From Asterias amurensis (Eukaryota > Echinodermata > Asteroidea > Forcipulatida > Asteriidae), in the NCBI RefSeq assembly GCF_032118995.1, contig NC_092663.1, positions 9,424,001 to 9,488,000 on the forward strand: DNA of 64,000 nucleotides. The letters run 5' to 3'. The notes beneath the pieces were generated by a model that was given only the letters and a program-made list of their open reading frames with translations, ran no database searches and had not been told where the DNA came from. Every line of letters begins with the position of its first letter. Position 1 is the first letter of the stretch. Shown here in pieces: positions 32,276-42,541 of this stretch. The translations under genes were made by a program, and so were the position numbers.

Positions 32276-32369
32276 AAATGAGGGCAGAGATGGTTTTCAA
32301 GATTGATTTATGTTGGTGTTCTACCATGCCTGCACAGGCTGTATACTCCCCAGGGAGCTGAGATGGTAA

Positions 32370-32530
32370 AAATATTGGAGCAATACTTCTTTTTCGAAAA
32401 CTACGACACTTCAGAGGGAGCTATTTCTCACAATGTTTTATACTATCAACCTTTCCCCATTACTTGTTACCAAGTAAGCTTTTATGCTAATAATTATTTT
32501 GAAAAATTACCAATAGTGTCCACTGCCTTT
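32370..32530 (+). repeat. MITE family M1, right half only
   Basis: CGAAAACTACGACACTTCAG, ACTATCAACC.TTCCCCATTAC and the terminus CCAATAGTGTCCACTGCC followed by TTTAA at 32526-32530. The left half is missing. Confidence 0.85.
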
Positions 32531-32799
32531 AACACAAGACTGCAAGCCCGATGCCAGTGATTTTACCACCTGATTGTATACATGTAATATCTTTGTACAC
32601 ATAAACAAAAACGAAATAGGACTTCTCTGAGTGCTTGTTCAGCTCGACTTGATTATAGTCTTGTAAAATAAATTCTGGACAAATACAAACATTTGATCAA
32701 CAAGCCCTGCAGTCTTGTGGATTTTTCCCCCACATTCGGGCTCTGTATTTTATCAAATTTGGTTAAATTACCCTTATGTAAGCACAGTACACTGTTCAC

Positions 32800-32886
32800 T
32801 GGTTTTTTTTTTTCACTGTTCTGTGAAAAAAATCACAGGCAAATTACTCAGGTGGGACTCGAACCCACAACCTTTGCAATCCTGTT
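32800..32886. repeat. SINE family S3 fragment beside RBM48 exon 2
   Basis: TCTGTGAAAAAAATCACAGG, GGTGGGACTCGAACCCAC and CAACCTTTGCAATCC are the S3 tRNA-like head, on the minus strand. It ends about 10 bases from the exon 2 donor site, so the donor context is partly SINE-derived. Confidence 0.75.
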
Positions 32887-32895
32887 CTATTATAC

Positions 32896-33086
32896 CTTGC
32901 TGCTTGTATGTTTGCATATTTGACCCAATACACCTTGGTGAAGGCCTCAGCTGGATACTCCTCTAGTATCTTGTACTCTTCTATAGTGCCATACAGTGAC
33001 ATACGTTTCAACAGCTCATCGGTGACGTTGATGGCAGGCACTCCCTGGACCAGCAAGTAGCGAGACTCCTGATTGATCGTATACAC
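32896..33086 (-). CDS. RBM48: RBM48 exon 2 (start of RRM)
   Basis: 63 residues, beginning VYTINQESRYLLVQGVPAIN (RRM beta-1 with RNP2) and ending VYWVKYANIQAA, plus two bases of an Arg codon. The pattern YLLVQGVP, LYGTIEEY and EEYPAEAFTKVYWVKY follows vertebrate RBM48. Acceptor CTAG, donor GTATAA. Confidence 0.95.
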
Positions 33087-33180
33087 CTAGAACGGGATGA
33101 AAGTAAAAGTTTTAGCCAGGATTTGGTAAAAAAAGGGTGTCCAAATTTGCTGGAAATTGTGGGTGTCCAAATTGTTCACT

Positions 33181-33565
33181 TTAAAGACAGTGGACACTAT
33201 TGGTAATTGTCAAAGACTAGTCTTCACAGTTGGTGTATCTCAACATATGCATAAAATAACAAACCTGTACAAATTTGAGCTCAATCGGTCGTCGGAGTTG
33301 CGAGATAACAATGAAAGAAAAAACACCATTGTCATACAAAGTTGTGCGATTTCAGATGCTTGATTCGAGACCTCAAATTCTAAACTTAAGGTCTCGAAAT
33401 AAAATTCGTGGAAAATTACTTCTTTCTCGAAATCTACGTCACTTTAGAGGGAGCTGTTTCTCACAATGTTAAATACTATCAACCCCTCCCCATTACTCGT
33501 AATCAAGAAAGGTTTTATGATGATAATTATGTTGAGTAATTACCAATAGTGTCCACTGCCTTTAA
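33181..33565 (+). repeat. MITE family M1, complete with TTAA flanks
   Basis: TTAA at 33181-33184 and 33562-33565; AGACAGTGGACACTATTGG to CCAATAGTGTCCACTGCC. Lies 95 bases upstream of RBM48 exon 2, inside intron 1. Confidence 0.93.
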
Positions 33566-34339
33566 TACAACATACATGTTTAACAGGGTGTTCAAATTAA
33601 AAACAGGGTTTCAAAATAACACCCAGACACTATGATGAAAATCACAGGGCAGTAAAGCGCAACATGTAGGCCTATTAATATCTTGCAAAAGGACCTAAAC
33701 ATTGCATTCAAATAACAAACTTTCTTAACTTAAAATTGTAACTCAAAGTCCACCAAACACACAACCAGAATTCAAAACAGGGATGAAGTACAATGTAGAA
33801 CAACTGTAACAGTCCTTGATAACTTTTTATTGGTTTTAGGGAAAAGGATTTCTTTGAGACGTTTTAACCAGTCGTGATTGATTCATTACACATTGGATAT
33901 ACGTATGTAACCTTGATGTGTGCTTGTTTTGGGGAAGTGGTAAAAATAAGGAAAAACTTGTCACAACAGAAATGTCTGAACTTTAAAAACTAAGGGAAAA
34001 AATACAGCCTACTATGTCCAAACTTGAAAAAACCTGGGGATGTGAGAGCACCCTGTAAAGTATTTGTTGTGCATTTTTAATGTTTCCCATCATGTAATTT
34101 TAACCATTTGAACACAATTTTCTGTATTTTTTAAGGGGGACACAATACAAAATTATGTAAAATAACCAATTAGGCCTACAACAGGAAAGGATCGATGATA
34201 AGGAAATATTAATTGTATTTTGTATAGGGGCCTAATGAAAAATTAATAAAATAAACATTTGTTTTAAATTTAACTAATAGAAACATGCAAACATCTTTGT
34301 GAACCTCTAATCTACAATCAAGCATTCATATGTCAAGCC
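33566..34339. other. RBM48 intron 1, nothing recognised
   Basis: AT-rich; no repeat partner found in the window. Confidence 0.4.
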
Positions 34340-34395
34340 TAGTTCGTGATAACATAACCCTCCTACCGTCGGGAGGAGGGTTACCTTTGCAACTA
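34340..34395. repeat. Hairpin mini-element H3, diverged copy
   Basis: 56 bp: TAGTTCGTGATAACATAACCC against GAGGAGGGTTACCTTTGCAACTA. The flanking 9-mers no longer match, consistent with an older insertion. Confidence 0.8.
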
Positions 34396-34585
34396 GCATG
34401 AGTCGGTGAGCGCCAAGGTTCTAAGACTCGTTAATGAGTTTTTACATAATGCAGATATTGAGGAACATTAGTCAATACCATTGGCACGTGAAGTGTGATT
34501 AGATTGAGATTTAAGGGACTGAAAAACAGTGGAAAGACTTAGTTTTTAATTTAGTCTCTGTCCGCTTATTTAATATTAAAAGCCG

Positions 34586-34982
34586 TGCGTGGACACTATT
34601 GGCAATTACTCAAAATAATTATCAGCATAAAACCTCACTTGGTAACAAGTAATGATGAGAGGTTGATACTCCTTTTTTTACTAGTATAAAATATTGTGAG
34701 AAACGGCTCCCTCTGAAGTGACTTTGTTTTCGAGAAAGAAGTTATTTTCCACAAATTGATTTTGAGACCTCAAGTTTAGAACTTGAGGTCTCGAAATAAA
34801 GCATCTAAAAGCACACAACTTCGTGTGACAAGGTTTTTTTTATTTCATTCATATCTCGATCGCAACTTCGACGACCAATCGAGCTCAAATTTTCACAGGT
34901 TTGTTGTTTTATGCACATGTTGAGATACAGTAAGTGAGAAGACTGGTCTTTGACAATTGCCAATAGTGTCCACTGTCTTTAA
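34586..34982 (-). repeat. MITE family M1, reversed
   Basis: GTGGACACTATTGGCAATTACTC on the left to CCAATAGTGTCCACTGTC on the right with TTAA at 34979-34982; central GAGACCTCAAG..CTTGAGGTCTC. The left TTAA is lost. Confidence 0.9.
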
Positions 34983-35185
34983 GTAACAGTTGAATATACA
35001 GAAATTTTTCCAGTCGTAGTAAGTATCAATGAAGGAAAGAAATGGTCTAGGGTTCCTCGTCTAGTTCTACCAAAGCAATTAACATAATTGAGTTTTTTTT
35101 ATTTTTCCCTTTTTTATTCGCGCATACAAATGTGTAAGGAGCATAGTTGGGTAATGGCACACAATTACTTGCATTGTGCATGAGC

Positions 35186-35330
35186 CTGGGGGAAACATTT
35201 CCGTATGGCACCACCACTTTTTCATTCGATATGAAATAATTTAGTATCTAATTTACCTCAATGAGATATCCCTTTTTGTAAAAATGAGTGAAAAGGTGGT
35301 GGCGCCATACGGAAAGTTATCCAGCCTGGG
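35186..35330. repeat. Foldback element H10
   Basis: GGAAACATTTCCGTATGGCACCACCACTTTTTCA mirrored by TGAAAAGGTGGTGGCGCCATACGGAAAG (positions 35192-35225 and 35289-35316). The arms start next to GAGCCTGGG / CAGCCTGGG. Confidence 0.8.
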
Positions 35331-35567
35331 TACTAAATTGATTCAACAATCTAGTAATTCATGTATTAAACAGAACTAGACAGCTTTAATTGGTTTAGGC
35401 ATTGAGGCTCCTTTGTTTGAGCGAGTCAGTTGCGCGTGTCCGGAAACTGGGCAAAGTCTGTACAGGAGACCCTCCGTACAGACTTTCAATTTCTATTTTT
35501 CCCTTCGCTTGGCATTTAAATAACACAAAAACACAAAGTAATCATATATCTAAATATTTTAACAAAC

Positions 35568-35657
35568 CTTCACAGCTCTTTCTCGTCTACCTTCCCTGTA
35601 AGCTGGCCTTACATCACAAGATTTTTGTCGACGATGATGGTCCATGGGCGCCGCCAT
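35568..35657 (-). CDS. RBM48: RBM48, start exon (exon 1); minor-spliceosome RRM protein
   Basis: RBM48 is a nuclear RRM protein of the minor (U12-type) spliceosome that works with ARMC7 at the 5' end of U6atac snRNA. This exon encodes MAAPMDHHRRQKSCDVRPAY..RERAVK (30 residues), phase 0, donor GTTTGT. With exons at 33086-32896, 30163-30003, 28036-27072 and 21950-21783 the CDS is 1575 bases, 524 residues; all four junction phases agree. Layout: basic N-terminus, RRM at about residues 31-115, then a long disordered region and a poly-Ala, basic C-terminus. The ATG sits in AAGATGGCGGC, a classic YY1 motif spanning the start codon. The gene diverges from DCAKD. Identity is secure from the RRM; the two C-terminal exons are less conserved. 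Confidence 0.94.
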
Positions 35658-35937
35658 CTTACCTGAACCTTAGACAAGCCACTTAAGTACAATGATTTTG
35701 ATTGGTGGCCTCTTTCCTTCTTGACCAATCGTGTGAGGTCTCATATCAATCTTTAGGTATGGCTCACGTGAACGGAATGGGGAATACAGTCACCTGACAG
35801 CAGTACCAGTCAGCTGGGCGTCGAAGACCTGTAAACACAGGTAAACGCTAATTTATGATATTGATTGGAAGCGAATGTACTGTTTGTGAACAGTGACTTT
35901 AGTCCTTGATTTTTAACTTGATGTTGAACTTCATGTT

Positions 35938-36540
35938 ATTTATAGCTCATGTGATGTTGGCTTCACTCTATGTCCCTGCCCTTCCCCCTTGCAGGCCTTT
36001 CTTTGCAAGATCTTTCAAAAATGACAGCAACACTCACACCTTAAAGATGCTATGTCAGATTTTTGGTCCCAAACATTAAAAAATAGAATTTTTCGAGTGA
36101 ATGGTATTTCAAAGAGTATCACCCGCTCTAACGGAAAAAAATTAACTTTTACTTTTAATGGTTAGGAACCATGACAAAATTTAAAACATTTCTTTTAAAA
36201 CACATAAGAATTGGTCACATGATATAATTGTCGGGGTCCAGACACAAACTAATTTTGAGCACTTTATTTCACTGCTACTAATAAATGGCGGACTTTTTCG
36301 CGCAATGGCTCAAATGAAAGCTTGTAACTTTCTCGACCCCCATCAAAATACCTATTGAATTTGAAATCAAAACTTTTGGGTCAAATTGGCCAAAAATCTG
36401 ACATAGCATCTTTAACTAAATCTTGAAATTTAATTTTTAAGGTGTTGCTGTCATTTTTGAAAGGTCTTGCAAAAGAAAGGCAATGGAAGGGGGAAGGGCA
36501 GGGACATAGTGAAGCCAACATCACGTGAGCTATAAATAAC
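35938..36540. repeat. Outer foldback H11, host of M5
   Basis: Arms: TTTATAGCTCATGTGATGTTGGCTTCACT (35939-35967) against AGTGAAGCCAACATCACGTGAGCTATAAA (36510-36538); then GTCCCTGCCCTTCCCCCTTGC and ATGACAGCAACAC are mirrored. M5 occupies the centre. Confidence 0.9.
36041..36415. repeat. MITE family M5 nested in H11
   Basis: TTAA at 36041-36044 and 36412-36415; termini AGATGCTATGTCAGATTTTT and AAAAATCTGACATAGCATCT. It interrupts the loop of H11, so it is the younger insertion. Confidence 0.92.
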
Positions 36541-36763
36541 TCACTCATCATTGAGACTTTCACTTTGCTTTGGTTTGTTGTTTGTTTAATTATTTGAATG
36601 ATTAATTTAAAGCTTACTTCCTTATTTTAAAGATGTAAGTGAAGGGACTTTAGGTATGAAAATATAACAAAACTAAAACACTTTGGTAATGACCCCAGAA
36701 GGAAATATTTGTACATCAGGCCTTAAAATATTTCTTCTTGTTTTAAAATTATATTTGGAGATA

Positions 36764-36833
36764 TTGCGCTATCATAACCCTCCATCCTCCTGACAAGTGA
36801 CAGACGAGAAGAATGTCGGTTATATCGTAACTA
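36764..36833. repeat. Hairpin mini-element H3, relic
   Basis: TTGCGCTATCATAACCCTCC on the left and GTCGGTTATATCGTAACTA on the right; the middle is scrambled. Confidence 0.6.
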
Positions 36834-36891
36834 TTTTCAGATATATTTTGTGAAATTCTAAGGCAGATTCTTCTGTTCTCAGCAGGTCATC

Positions 36892-37003
36892 ATGTATCTA
36901 GTTGGATTGACGGGTGGAATTGCATCCGGCAAGAGCACTGTATCAAGCTTCTTTAAGGAGCTCGGATGTCCAGTCATTGATGCTGACTTAATCGCTAGAG
37001 AAG
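36892..37003 (+). CDS. DCAKD: DCAKD, exon with start codon; dephospho-CoA kinase family
   Basis: Dephospho-CoA kinase phosphorylates dephospho-CoA to coenzyme A, the last step of CoA synthesis. DCAKD is the small stand-alone animal relative, reported at mitochondria. The exon encodes [26 protein letters not shown] (37 residues + 1 base) and carries the P-loop GGIASGKST at residues 8-16 and the VIDAD motif typical of CoaE. With exons at 37810, 38843 and 39520 the CDS is 693 bases, 230 residues, about the same as human DCAKD. Donor is a weak GTGCGA. The ATG is chosen because the conserved [10 protein letters not shown] starts there. Confidence 0.95.
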
Positions 37004-37255
37004 GTGCGAGAAAATCAAACTTTTGAAGGATCAAATAACTAAGAGAGGTTTGCGGACAACACTCTTTTTAAGTTCAGAAAAGAACCAGTGGTTTCACTAC
37101 TACTCATAAAGAGATAGTCACATGGTGTGACCACAAACCCCTCTCACTCTTAGTTATACTTCCACCAAGTTTCAAATCTCCTTATTAGGATAAAATAAGT
37201 TTGCCTCCGATATTGATCGTTTGGAAATGGGCCCAATTTCATGGCCGTGCTTTCC

Positions 37256-37348
37256 TAGTTGCGATAACGTAACCCTCCTGCCGACGGCGAACCCTCCTGC
37301 CAACGGCGTAGCTCCGCCGTCGGCAGGAGGGTTACGTTATCGCAACTA
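37256..37348. repeat. Hairpin mini-element H3, best copy, perfect 9-bp target duplication
   Basis: 93-bp element, TAGTTGCGATAACGTAACCC to GGGTTACGTTATCGCAACTA, flanked by GTGCTTTCC at 37247-37255 and 37349-37357. The CCTCCTGCC.ACGGCG block is doubled in the left arm. The target is itself an H1-type relic (GGGCCCAATTTCATGG..CATGAAATTCTGCG). Confidence 0.96.
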
Positions 37349-37357
37349 GTGCTTTCC

Positions 37358-37809
37358 ATGAAATTCTGCGATTACGGTGCCCTGTAATTTGTAAAGCACA
37401 CAAATCTGTGGGCAGTAAGCGCAAAATTCTGCAAAGAGCAGAGCTATTAAAGGGGGTCCTGATGATCCCCTTCAAAATGAGTTTCTTAAAAAAGTAACTG
37501 ATGACTAATTATTATGCCACTCTTGGAAATGGCATTAAGTTTGGATGGCCCGATTTTTGCGGAAATAATTTTTTTAAGCATTTCTCTGGAACGAATTAAA
37601 ACAGATGTTTCAAAATGAAAAACAAACATTAATAATAAATAAAATTAACAACTTTTTTTTTCAGGCAGCTTCTACGTGAAATAAGTTTTTAAAAAAAATT
37701 AAGAGATGAACTCTTAATTTTACTGAATGAAATTACTTGGTGTGATCTCTTTAGTTTATAATGGTGTAAAAAATTATTAAGCAGAACTTTAATCTCCCTA
37801 TTTCCACAG
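37358..37809. other. DCAKD intron 1, distal part
   Basis: H1-type remnants to about 37450, then a short GGGGTCCTGATGATCCCC palindrome at 37454-37471; otherwise AT-rich and unassigned. Confidence 0.4.
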
Positions 37810-38013
37810 TGGTTGAGCCCAACAAACCGTCCTGGAAACAGATTGTAAAGCACTTTGGCAATGACATTCTTCAAGAGGACGGTACAATTGACCGGGCTAA
37901 ATTAGGGGGAATCATCTTCAGTAATGATGAGAAGAGACGGTTACTAAACTCCTGCACGCATCCTTACATACAGAGAGAAATGATGTGGCGGGTTTGCAAA
38001 TGTTTGCTCCAAG
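37810..38013 (+). CDS. DCAKD: DCAKD exon 2
   Basis: Enters in phase 1 (Val completed across the junction) and encodes VVEPNKPSWKQIVKHFGNDI to EMMWRVCKCLLQ, 67 further codons plus one base. Holds the CoaE lid-region pattern (IVKHFG, GTIDRAKLGGIIF, LLNSCTHPYI), in which the HP pair is strongly conserved. The donor GTTCGT is unusually weak. Confidence 0.95.
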
Positions 38014-38842
38014 GTTCGTAAAAATGTAAGGACATAATTTCATGGCACTGGTTTTACCTGAATCATCCGTTATGGGAAGTAGGTCCATGATCTGTTTCCC
38101 CTAATTGACCCCCAGTGGCATCTCTTTTGGGGACCAGGGGGAGGAAGGGGCCAAGATGAACAGGCAGTGAAACGGGTCCAGCACCCCAGGTACTGTGTTT
38201 GCGGTGGTACAAATTTACCAAGGCTTGTATGGGTGGGTGTGGGTCATTTGTGTTTGAGCATGTCTACCTAACTGAGGACTTGTATAACAAGGATCTGGGT
38301 GTTTTTGACAGAGCAAGGAAATTGTCACTTTGCTTTCATGTACAAAACTAATTTGGACATCACTGAAAAACTAATAGAAGAATATAAATCTTTGAATTAT
38401 GGGGTCGACAAATATGTTTGGGTGTGCGCTATTGAAGGGACACCATCCTCCAAAGCTGCCTGCCTTGGGTGCCATGAACCCTAGCTAATGCTGCCCAAGG
38501 TGGGTCCAACCTAAAGATTAGTATAGTCAAGGCTTGGGAGCACTGAATGTTCGTTGGCCTTCTATCCATCTTCATTTCTATTTTCATAAAAAACCTCTTT
38601 CTTTGTTCTTATTTGTTTTCAATCATGTTTTTGCAACACATTGTACACCCAAAAAGGAAGTTTATTCAAAATGCAAGCTTGAACAAACTGATCTATCGCT
38701 AAAATCATTATGGATGTCACACACAATATGTCGCTTAGATGAAAGTTTTTGAACGGGACTCCTTCTCAAGATACAATGTAAACTTGAAGTATGAAGAAGA
38801 AAAAAAATCACTGACGCAACGATTTCATTGTGTCGTTTACAG
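38014..38842. other. DCAKD intron 2, nothing recognised
   Basis: No repeat family found. The ORFs at 38299-38484 and 38534-38752 show no domain. Confidence 0.4.
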
Positions 38843-38930
38843 GTTATCCATATGTTATAATGGATATTCCACTCTTGCTTGAAGGCAGTGCTTTACGAAG
38901 ATTCCTGCGGAAAGTTATTGTGGTCTACTG
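38843..38930 (+). CDS. DCAKD: DCAKD exon 3
   Basis: Encodes YPYVIMDIPLLLEGSALRRF LRKVIVVY and two bases of a Cys codon (first Gly codon completed at the junction). DIPLLLE is the conserved DxPLLxE motif of dephospho-CoA kinases. Acceptor TTTACAG, donor GTAGGT. Confidence 0.95.
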
Positions 38931-39519
38931 GTAGGTTTATATTCCATTTCTTCCGTCATGGTTTCTCCTAATTATGTCAATGTTACCATTTTTGATCAGA
39001 GTGAGACTAGGACGGAATTTATGGCCCTCGATAAAGAAGTGCGTTTTGGCGACTCCAACTAGAAACATATCATTGGAAAGCATTTGAAGAGTGTAAAAAC
39101 TACGCAAAATATCAATGAAATTCTTTTAAAAATTAAATTGAAGCCAAACAATTAAATAATGATGATACTAAGTTCCATTACTTGAAATTAAAATGAAGGT
39201 TTTTTTGTTTTAAGAACATACATCTTTTAGAGATGTACCTGTAGCATGAATTGTTTCTGCAGAAACATTTTTCCAGAATTTTTTTTCCAGTCATTGTCGC
39301 CAAAACACTTGGAAGGAAATCACTATTCATAATGGTGTACAAGTATTTCACACCAAGATCTTGGTTCAATTTCTCACTGTCAGAGTAACAAGTTCGTGCA
39401 GATGAGGTCTGATCTTCACAACTGCAACTAATGATTTACTGCATGCTGTCAAGGTTTTTGTTTGACAAAATATAAACAACCAGATGTATAACATTATTCT
39501 TTGATATTCTTCCCTTCAG

Positions 39520-39808
39520 CAATGAGGAGACTCAACTGACAAGACTGATGTCTCGTAACAACCTCTGCCAAGAGGACGCCCTCGCGAGAATAAACGCGCA
39601 AATGCCTCTCGCGGAGAAACGCAAACACGCCGACTATGTCATCGACAATTCCACCACTATCGCCGACACCAGATTGGCAGTGGAATACCTTCACAGACAG
39701 TTCAGTAACTCTTACGCCCATTGGAAGATGAGGTTTATACTCGTTCTTGGGTGTCTAGGGTTCGGAGTTGCAGTGTACGGCATCATGAAAATGGTTTCAA
39801 GATTATGA
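39520..39808 (+). CDS. DCAKD: DCAKD exon 4 (terminal) with C-terminal membrane segment
   Basis: Completes the Cys codon and encodes NEETQLTRLMSRNNLCQEDA to KMVSRL, then TGA at 39806-39808. RLMSRNNL and EDALARINAQMPLAEK match the family's substrate-binding region. The last 25 residues (from FILVLGCLGFGVAVYGI) form one hydrophobic helix, as in vertebrate DCAKD, and suggest membrane anchoring. Confidence 0.95.
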
Positions 39809-39849
39809 TAATTTTCCCTTACCGGAAAGGGCCCAGAAAAAGTCGACCA

Positions 39850-40413
39850 ATTTCACAGAGTTGCTTCCGCACAAAAAGTTTCCAACCCCAACAAAATTAT
39901 GTTAAATAGAAAAGGGTTTCCAGCTAAAATGGCATTGTTACATGTACAAATTTCTTAGTTTTGCCGAGCAAAAAAATGATTAGCAATATTTTTTTATTTT
40001 CTGCTTAAAGAAACTGGACACTATTGGTAATTGTCAAAGACTAGTCTTCTCACTTGGTGTATTTCAACTTATGCATAAAAAAACCAAACCTGTGAAAATT
40101 TGGGCTACATTGGTCATCAAAGTTGCGAGATAATAATGAAAGAAAAAACACCGTTGTCACATGAAGTTGTATGCTTTCAGATGCTTGATTTGGGGACCTC
40201 AAATTCTAAATCGGAGGTCTCGAAATCAAGTTCGCGGAAAAATACTTCTTTCTCGAAAACTACATCACTTCAGAGGGAGCTGTTTCTCACAATGTTTTAT
40301 ACTATCAACCTCTCCCAATTACTCATTACCAAGTAAGGTTTTATGCTAATTAATTATTTTGAGTAATTCCCAATAGTGTCCACTGCCTTTAAGCAGCTTT
40401 ATGAAATTGGGCC
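39850..40413. repeat. Foldback H1 split by an M1 MITE
   Basis: Left part CCAATTTCACAGAGTTGC to TTTCTGCTTAA (39850-40008); right part TTAAGCAGCTTTATGAAATTGGGCC (40389-40413). Joining at TTAA restores a normal H1 arm. Likely within the DCAKD 3' UTR or just beyond; an AATAAA lies at about 40448. Confidence 0.9.
40009..40388 (+). repeat. MITE family M1 inserted into H1
   Basis: Bounded by TTAA at 40005-40008 and 40389-40392; AGAAACTGGACACTATTGG to CCAATAGTGTCCACTGCC. The interrupted target is recognisable, so element ends and the TTAA duplication are certain to the base. Confidence 0.96.
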
Positions 40414-40663
40414 AAGAAAAGGTATGGTAGGGTAGCTACATATCTTCAATAAATTTGCCTAAACAGAAATCCCCAAGGGCATTCAAAGATGCTTATCTCC
40501 AAATATTTAAATCACCATCAGAAATACCCAAAATGTAAAAACATGAATTTTTATTGGTCTCAGCTCTCATCTTTACAAACACATAAATACAGTCTAATAG
40601 GGAACCATGCACATGAATACAAAAACAGGATACATTGTGGAGAGAACTCTAAAAAAAAAATCT

Positions 40664-40830
40664 GTGGGTCAACTTTATAGAGCTGCTTAGCGTAGCGTAG
40701 CAAAATCTTGCTTAAATGGCAGAAACAGGTTACCAGCCAAAATACCATGGTAGTGTATACTGACTGGCAAATGTTTGCTAAGCAGACAACTTAACTAAAC
40801 ATTTATCTTCCCAGGAGCTCTATAAATCAA
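40664..40830. repeat. Foldback element H1
   Basis: GTCAACTTTATAGAGCTGC on the left, CAGAAACAGGTTACCAGCC and TGACTGGCAAATG inside, and GGAGCTCTATAAATC on the right. Confidence 0.75.
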
Positions 40831-41947
40831 ACCCTGGAGACTTGTAGATAAAGCAATAATTTCAGCTAGTTAAAATAAAACCATGTGCAAAATTTAAATT
40901 TAAAAAATGGTTATTCACAATAAAATGCTTAGCACAGAAAAAATCTTACTTTGAAAAGGGATGAGATTTAATTACTCTGAAAAGTCACGGATATGGCTGG
41001 CTGACCTGGGTTCCCCCGTATTCTAGACATAGAATCTCACAGATGTTACAATACAGGAGGTTTACAAAATCTTTGCATCACCAGAAAAACGAAAGCTACC
41101 GGTTTAGTCACAATGTGGACCTTTTTTATCTCGCTTTAGTGACTGTTTTTCTTCTTTCAAGAATATTTGAATGCTGATGGAGATTTTGAGAAAAAATCTG
41201 GATCCAGAAGAAACATGCAAACCATGAGGGAAACAGTTACTAGCCAAAATGAAGTAGTGGTATGTTGTTTATGACTGGTTCCCCAATAATTTCTGCTTCA
41301 GCCCTGGTTTCAATGCAATCTTTTTGTAGGCGCAAACGAACAAATAAATACAAACAACAGTTTGAGCTTTGTTGTTGATAATAGAATAGACATTTTAAAA
41401 ACACTTGATCAAGTTACTCAAAAACAATTTGACCAAAGTGAAGAGCTAAACAATAGAGTGTTTAAAGTATGGATATTGGCGTTCAGTTATAACCATAATC
41501 TCTTTTTGACATGAACTTAACTATTTTAATTTCTACAGATCATCTTACTTATCACTGTACAATAAAAAGCCAAAGCTCGTTTCCAATGTTATTTTTTACC
41601 CGATCTGCTGGTTTGCTTGCCTTTGTTTAAACTGGAAAAAAAACAAGTTCAACAGCATTCCACTTTATCATGTCATACAAATGGTGAAAAATGGTGAAAA
41701 AAGTGAATAAAATAAAGAAATTATTGACTAACATGTCTTGGTGTAGCTTTTGTTCTTTTTCGGTTAACAGGGATCCCATTTGTACCCTTTTACTTCATGC
41801 CTTTTAACATTTAATATACCTACAGGTACCGAGGATACTTTATAGGCAATCGTTTCATGTACATGGAATAGGTTTCTATCATTAACACTTTGGTCAATAG
41901 GTAAATTCATATTTTAAAAAATCCCATCTAATCAAAAGGTGTACTAG
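40831..41947. other. Intergenic between DCAKD and gene 4, nothing recognised
   Basis: AT-rich. A partial H1-like scrap (GGAAACAGTTACTAGCCAAAATG) lies near 41230. No gene. Confidence 0.4.
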
Positions 41948-42178
41948 GCCAGGGGCCAATTATATGGAGCTGCTTAACACGAAAATAGCTCGCTTATTTT
42001 TCACACGTTATTGGCAAAAATTTCATGCCATATACATTGCTTATGACTGGTATTTAGCTGTTGTTTACTTAGCATACCACTGAGTTGAGTGTTGGCCGGT
42101 AATCTGAATTTACTAAGCAAGGATTTTTTTGCTTAAGCAAAATTTTGTGCTTAAGCAGCTCTATGAAATTGGGCCCAG
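41948..42178. repeat. Foldback element H1, long form
   Basis: GGGGCCAATTATATGGAGCTGC on the left and GCTTAAGCAGCTCTATGAAATTGGGCCC on the right (42150-42177), with ATTTAGCTGTTGTTTACTTAGC near the centre. Confidence 0.85.
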
Positions 42179-42207
42179 TGTATAGCGAGGAACCAAATGT
42201 AAAGAAG

Positions 42208-42478
42208 TGAAGTGGGGTACCCAGATATACCCATTACTTACCCACATTGATGAGTAAAGAATACCCAGTGAGAAGTGAAATGGGGTACCCAGATATACCC
42301 ATTACTTACCCACATTGATGAGTAAAGAATACCCAGTGAGAAGTGAAATGGGGTACCCAGATATACCCATTAGTTACCCACATTGATGAGTAAAGAATAC
42401 CCAGTGAGAAGTGAAATGGGGTACCCAGATATACCCATTACTTACCCACATTGATGAGTAAAGAATACCCAGTTGAGC
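42208..42478. repeat. 68-bp minisatellite, four units
   Basis: CCCACATTGATGAGTAAAGA recurs at 42241, 42309, 42377 and 42445; units also carry GAAATGGGGTACCCAGATAT. Unrelated in sequence to the 68-bp array at 9.9 kb despite the equal period. Lies between H1 and M1 elements. Confidence 0.95.
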
Positions 42479-42541
42479 CCATTCCAAATAAGGCCTTGCA
42501 CCCATTCCTTTAAACTGCATTTACACCATAATGTAGGCAAT

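Larger units (their letters stand above)
35658..36891. promoter_or_regulatory. Shared interval between divergent RBM48 and DCAKD
   Basis: The two start codons lie 1234 bases apart on opposite strands, so promoters for both genes, and the DCAKD 5' UTR, are expected here. Visible features: AAGATGGCGGC at the RBM48 start; CCAATC-type motifs (GACCAATCGTG near 35725); a large nested foldback (35938-36540) that takes up half the interval; an H3 relic (36764-36833); and a probable acceptor, TTCTGTTCTCAG near 36882, implying an upstream non-coding DCAKD exon. No TATA box was convincing. Confidence 0.6.
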
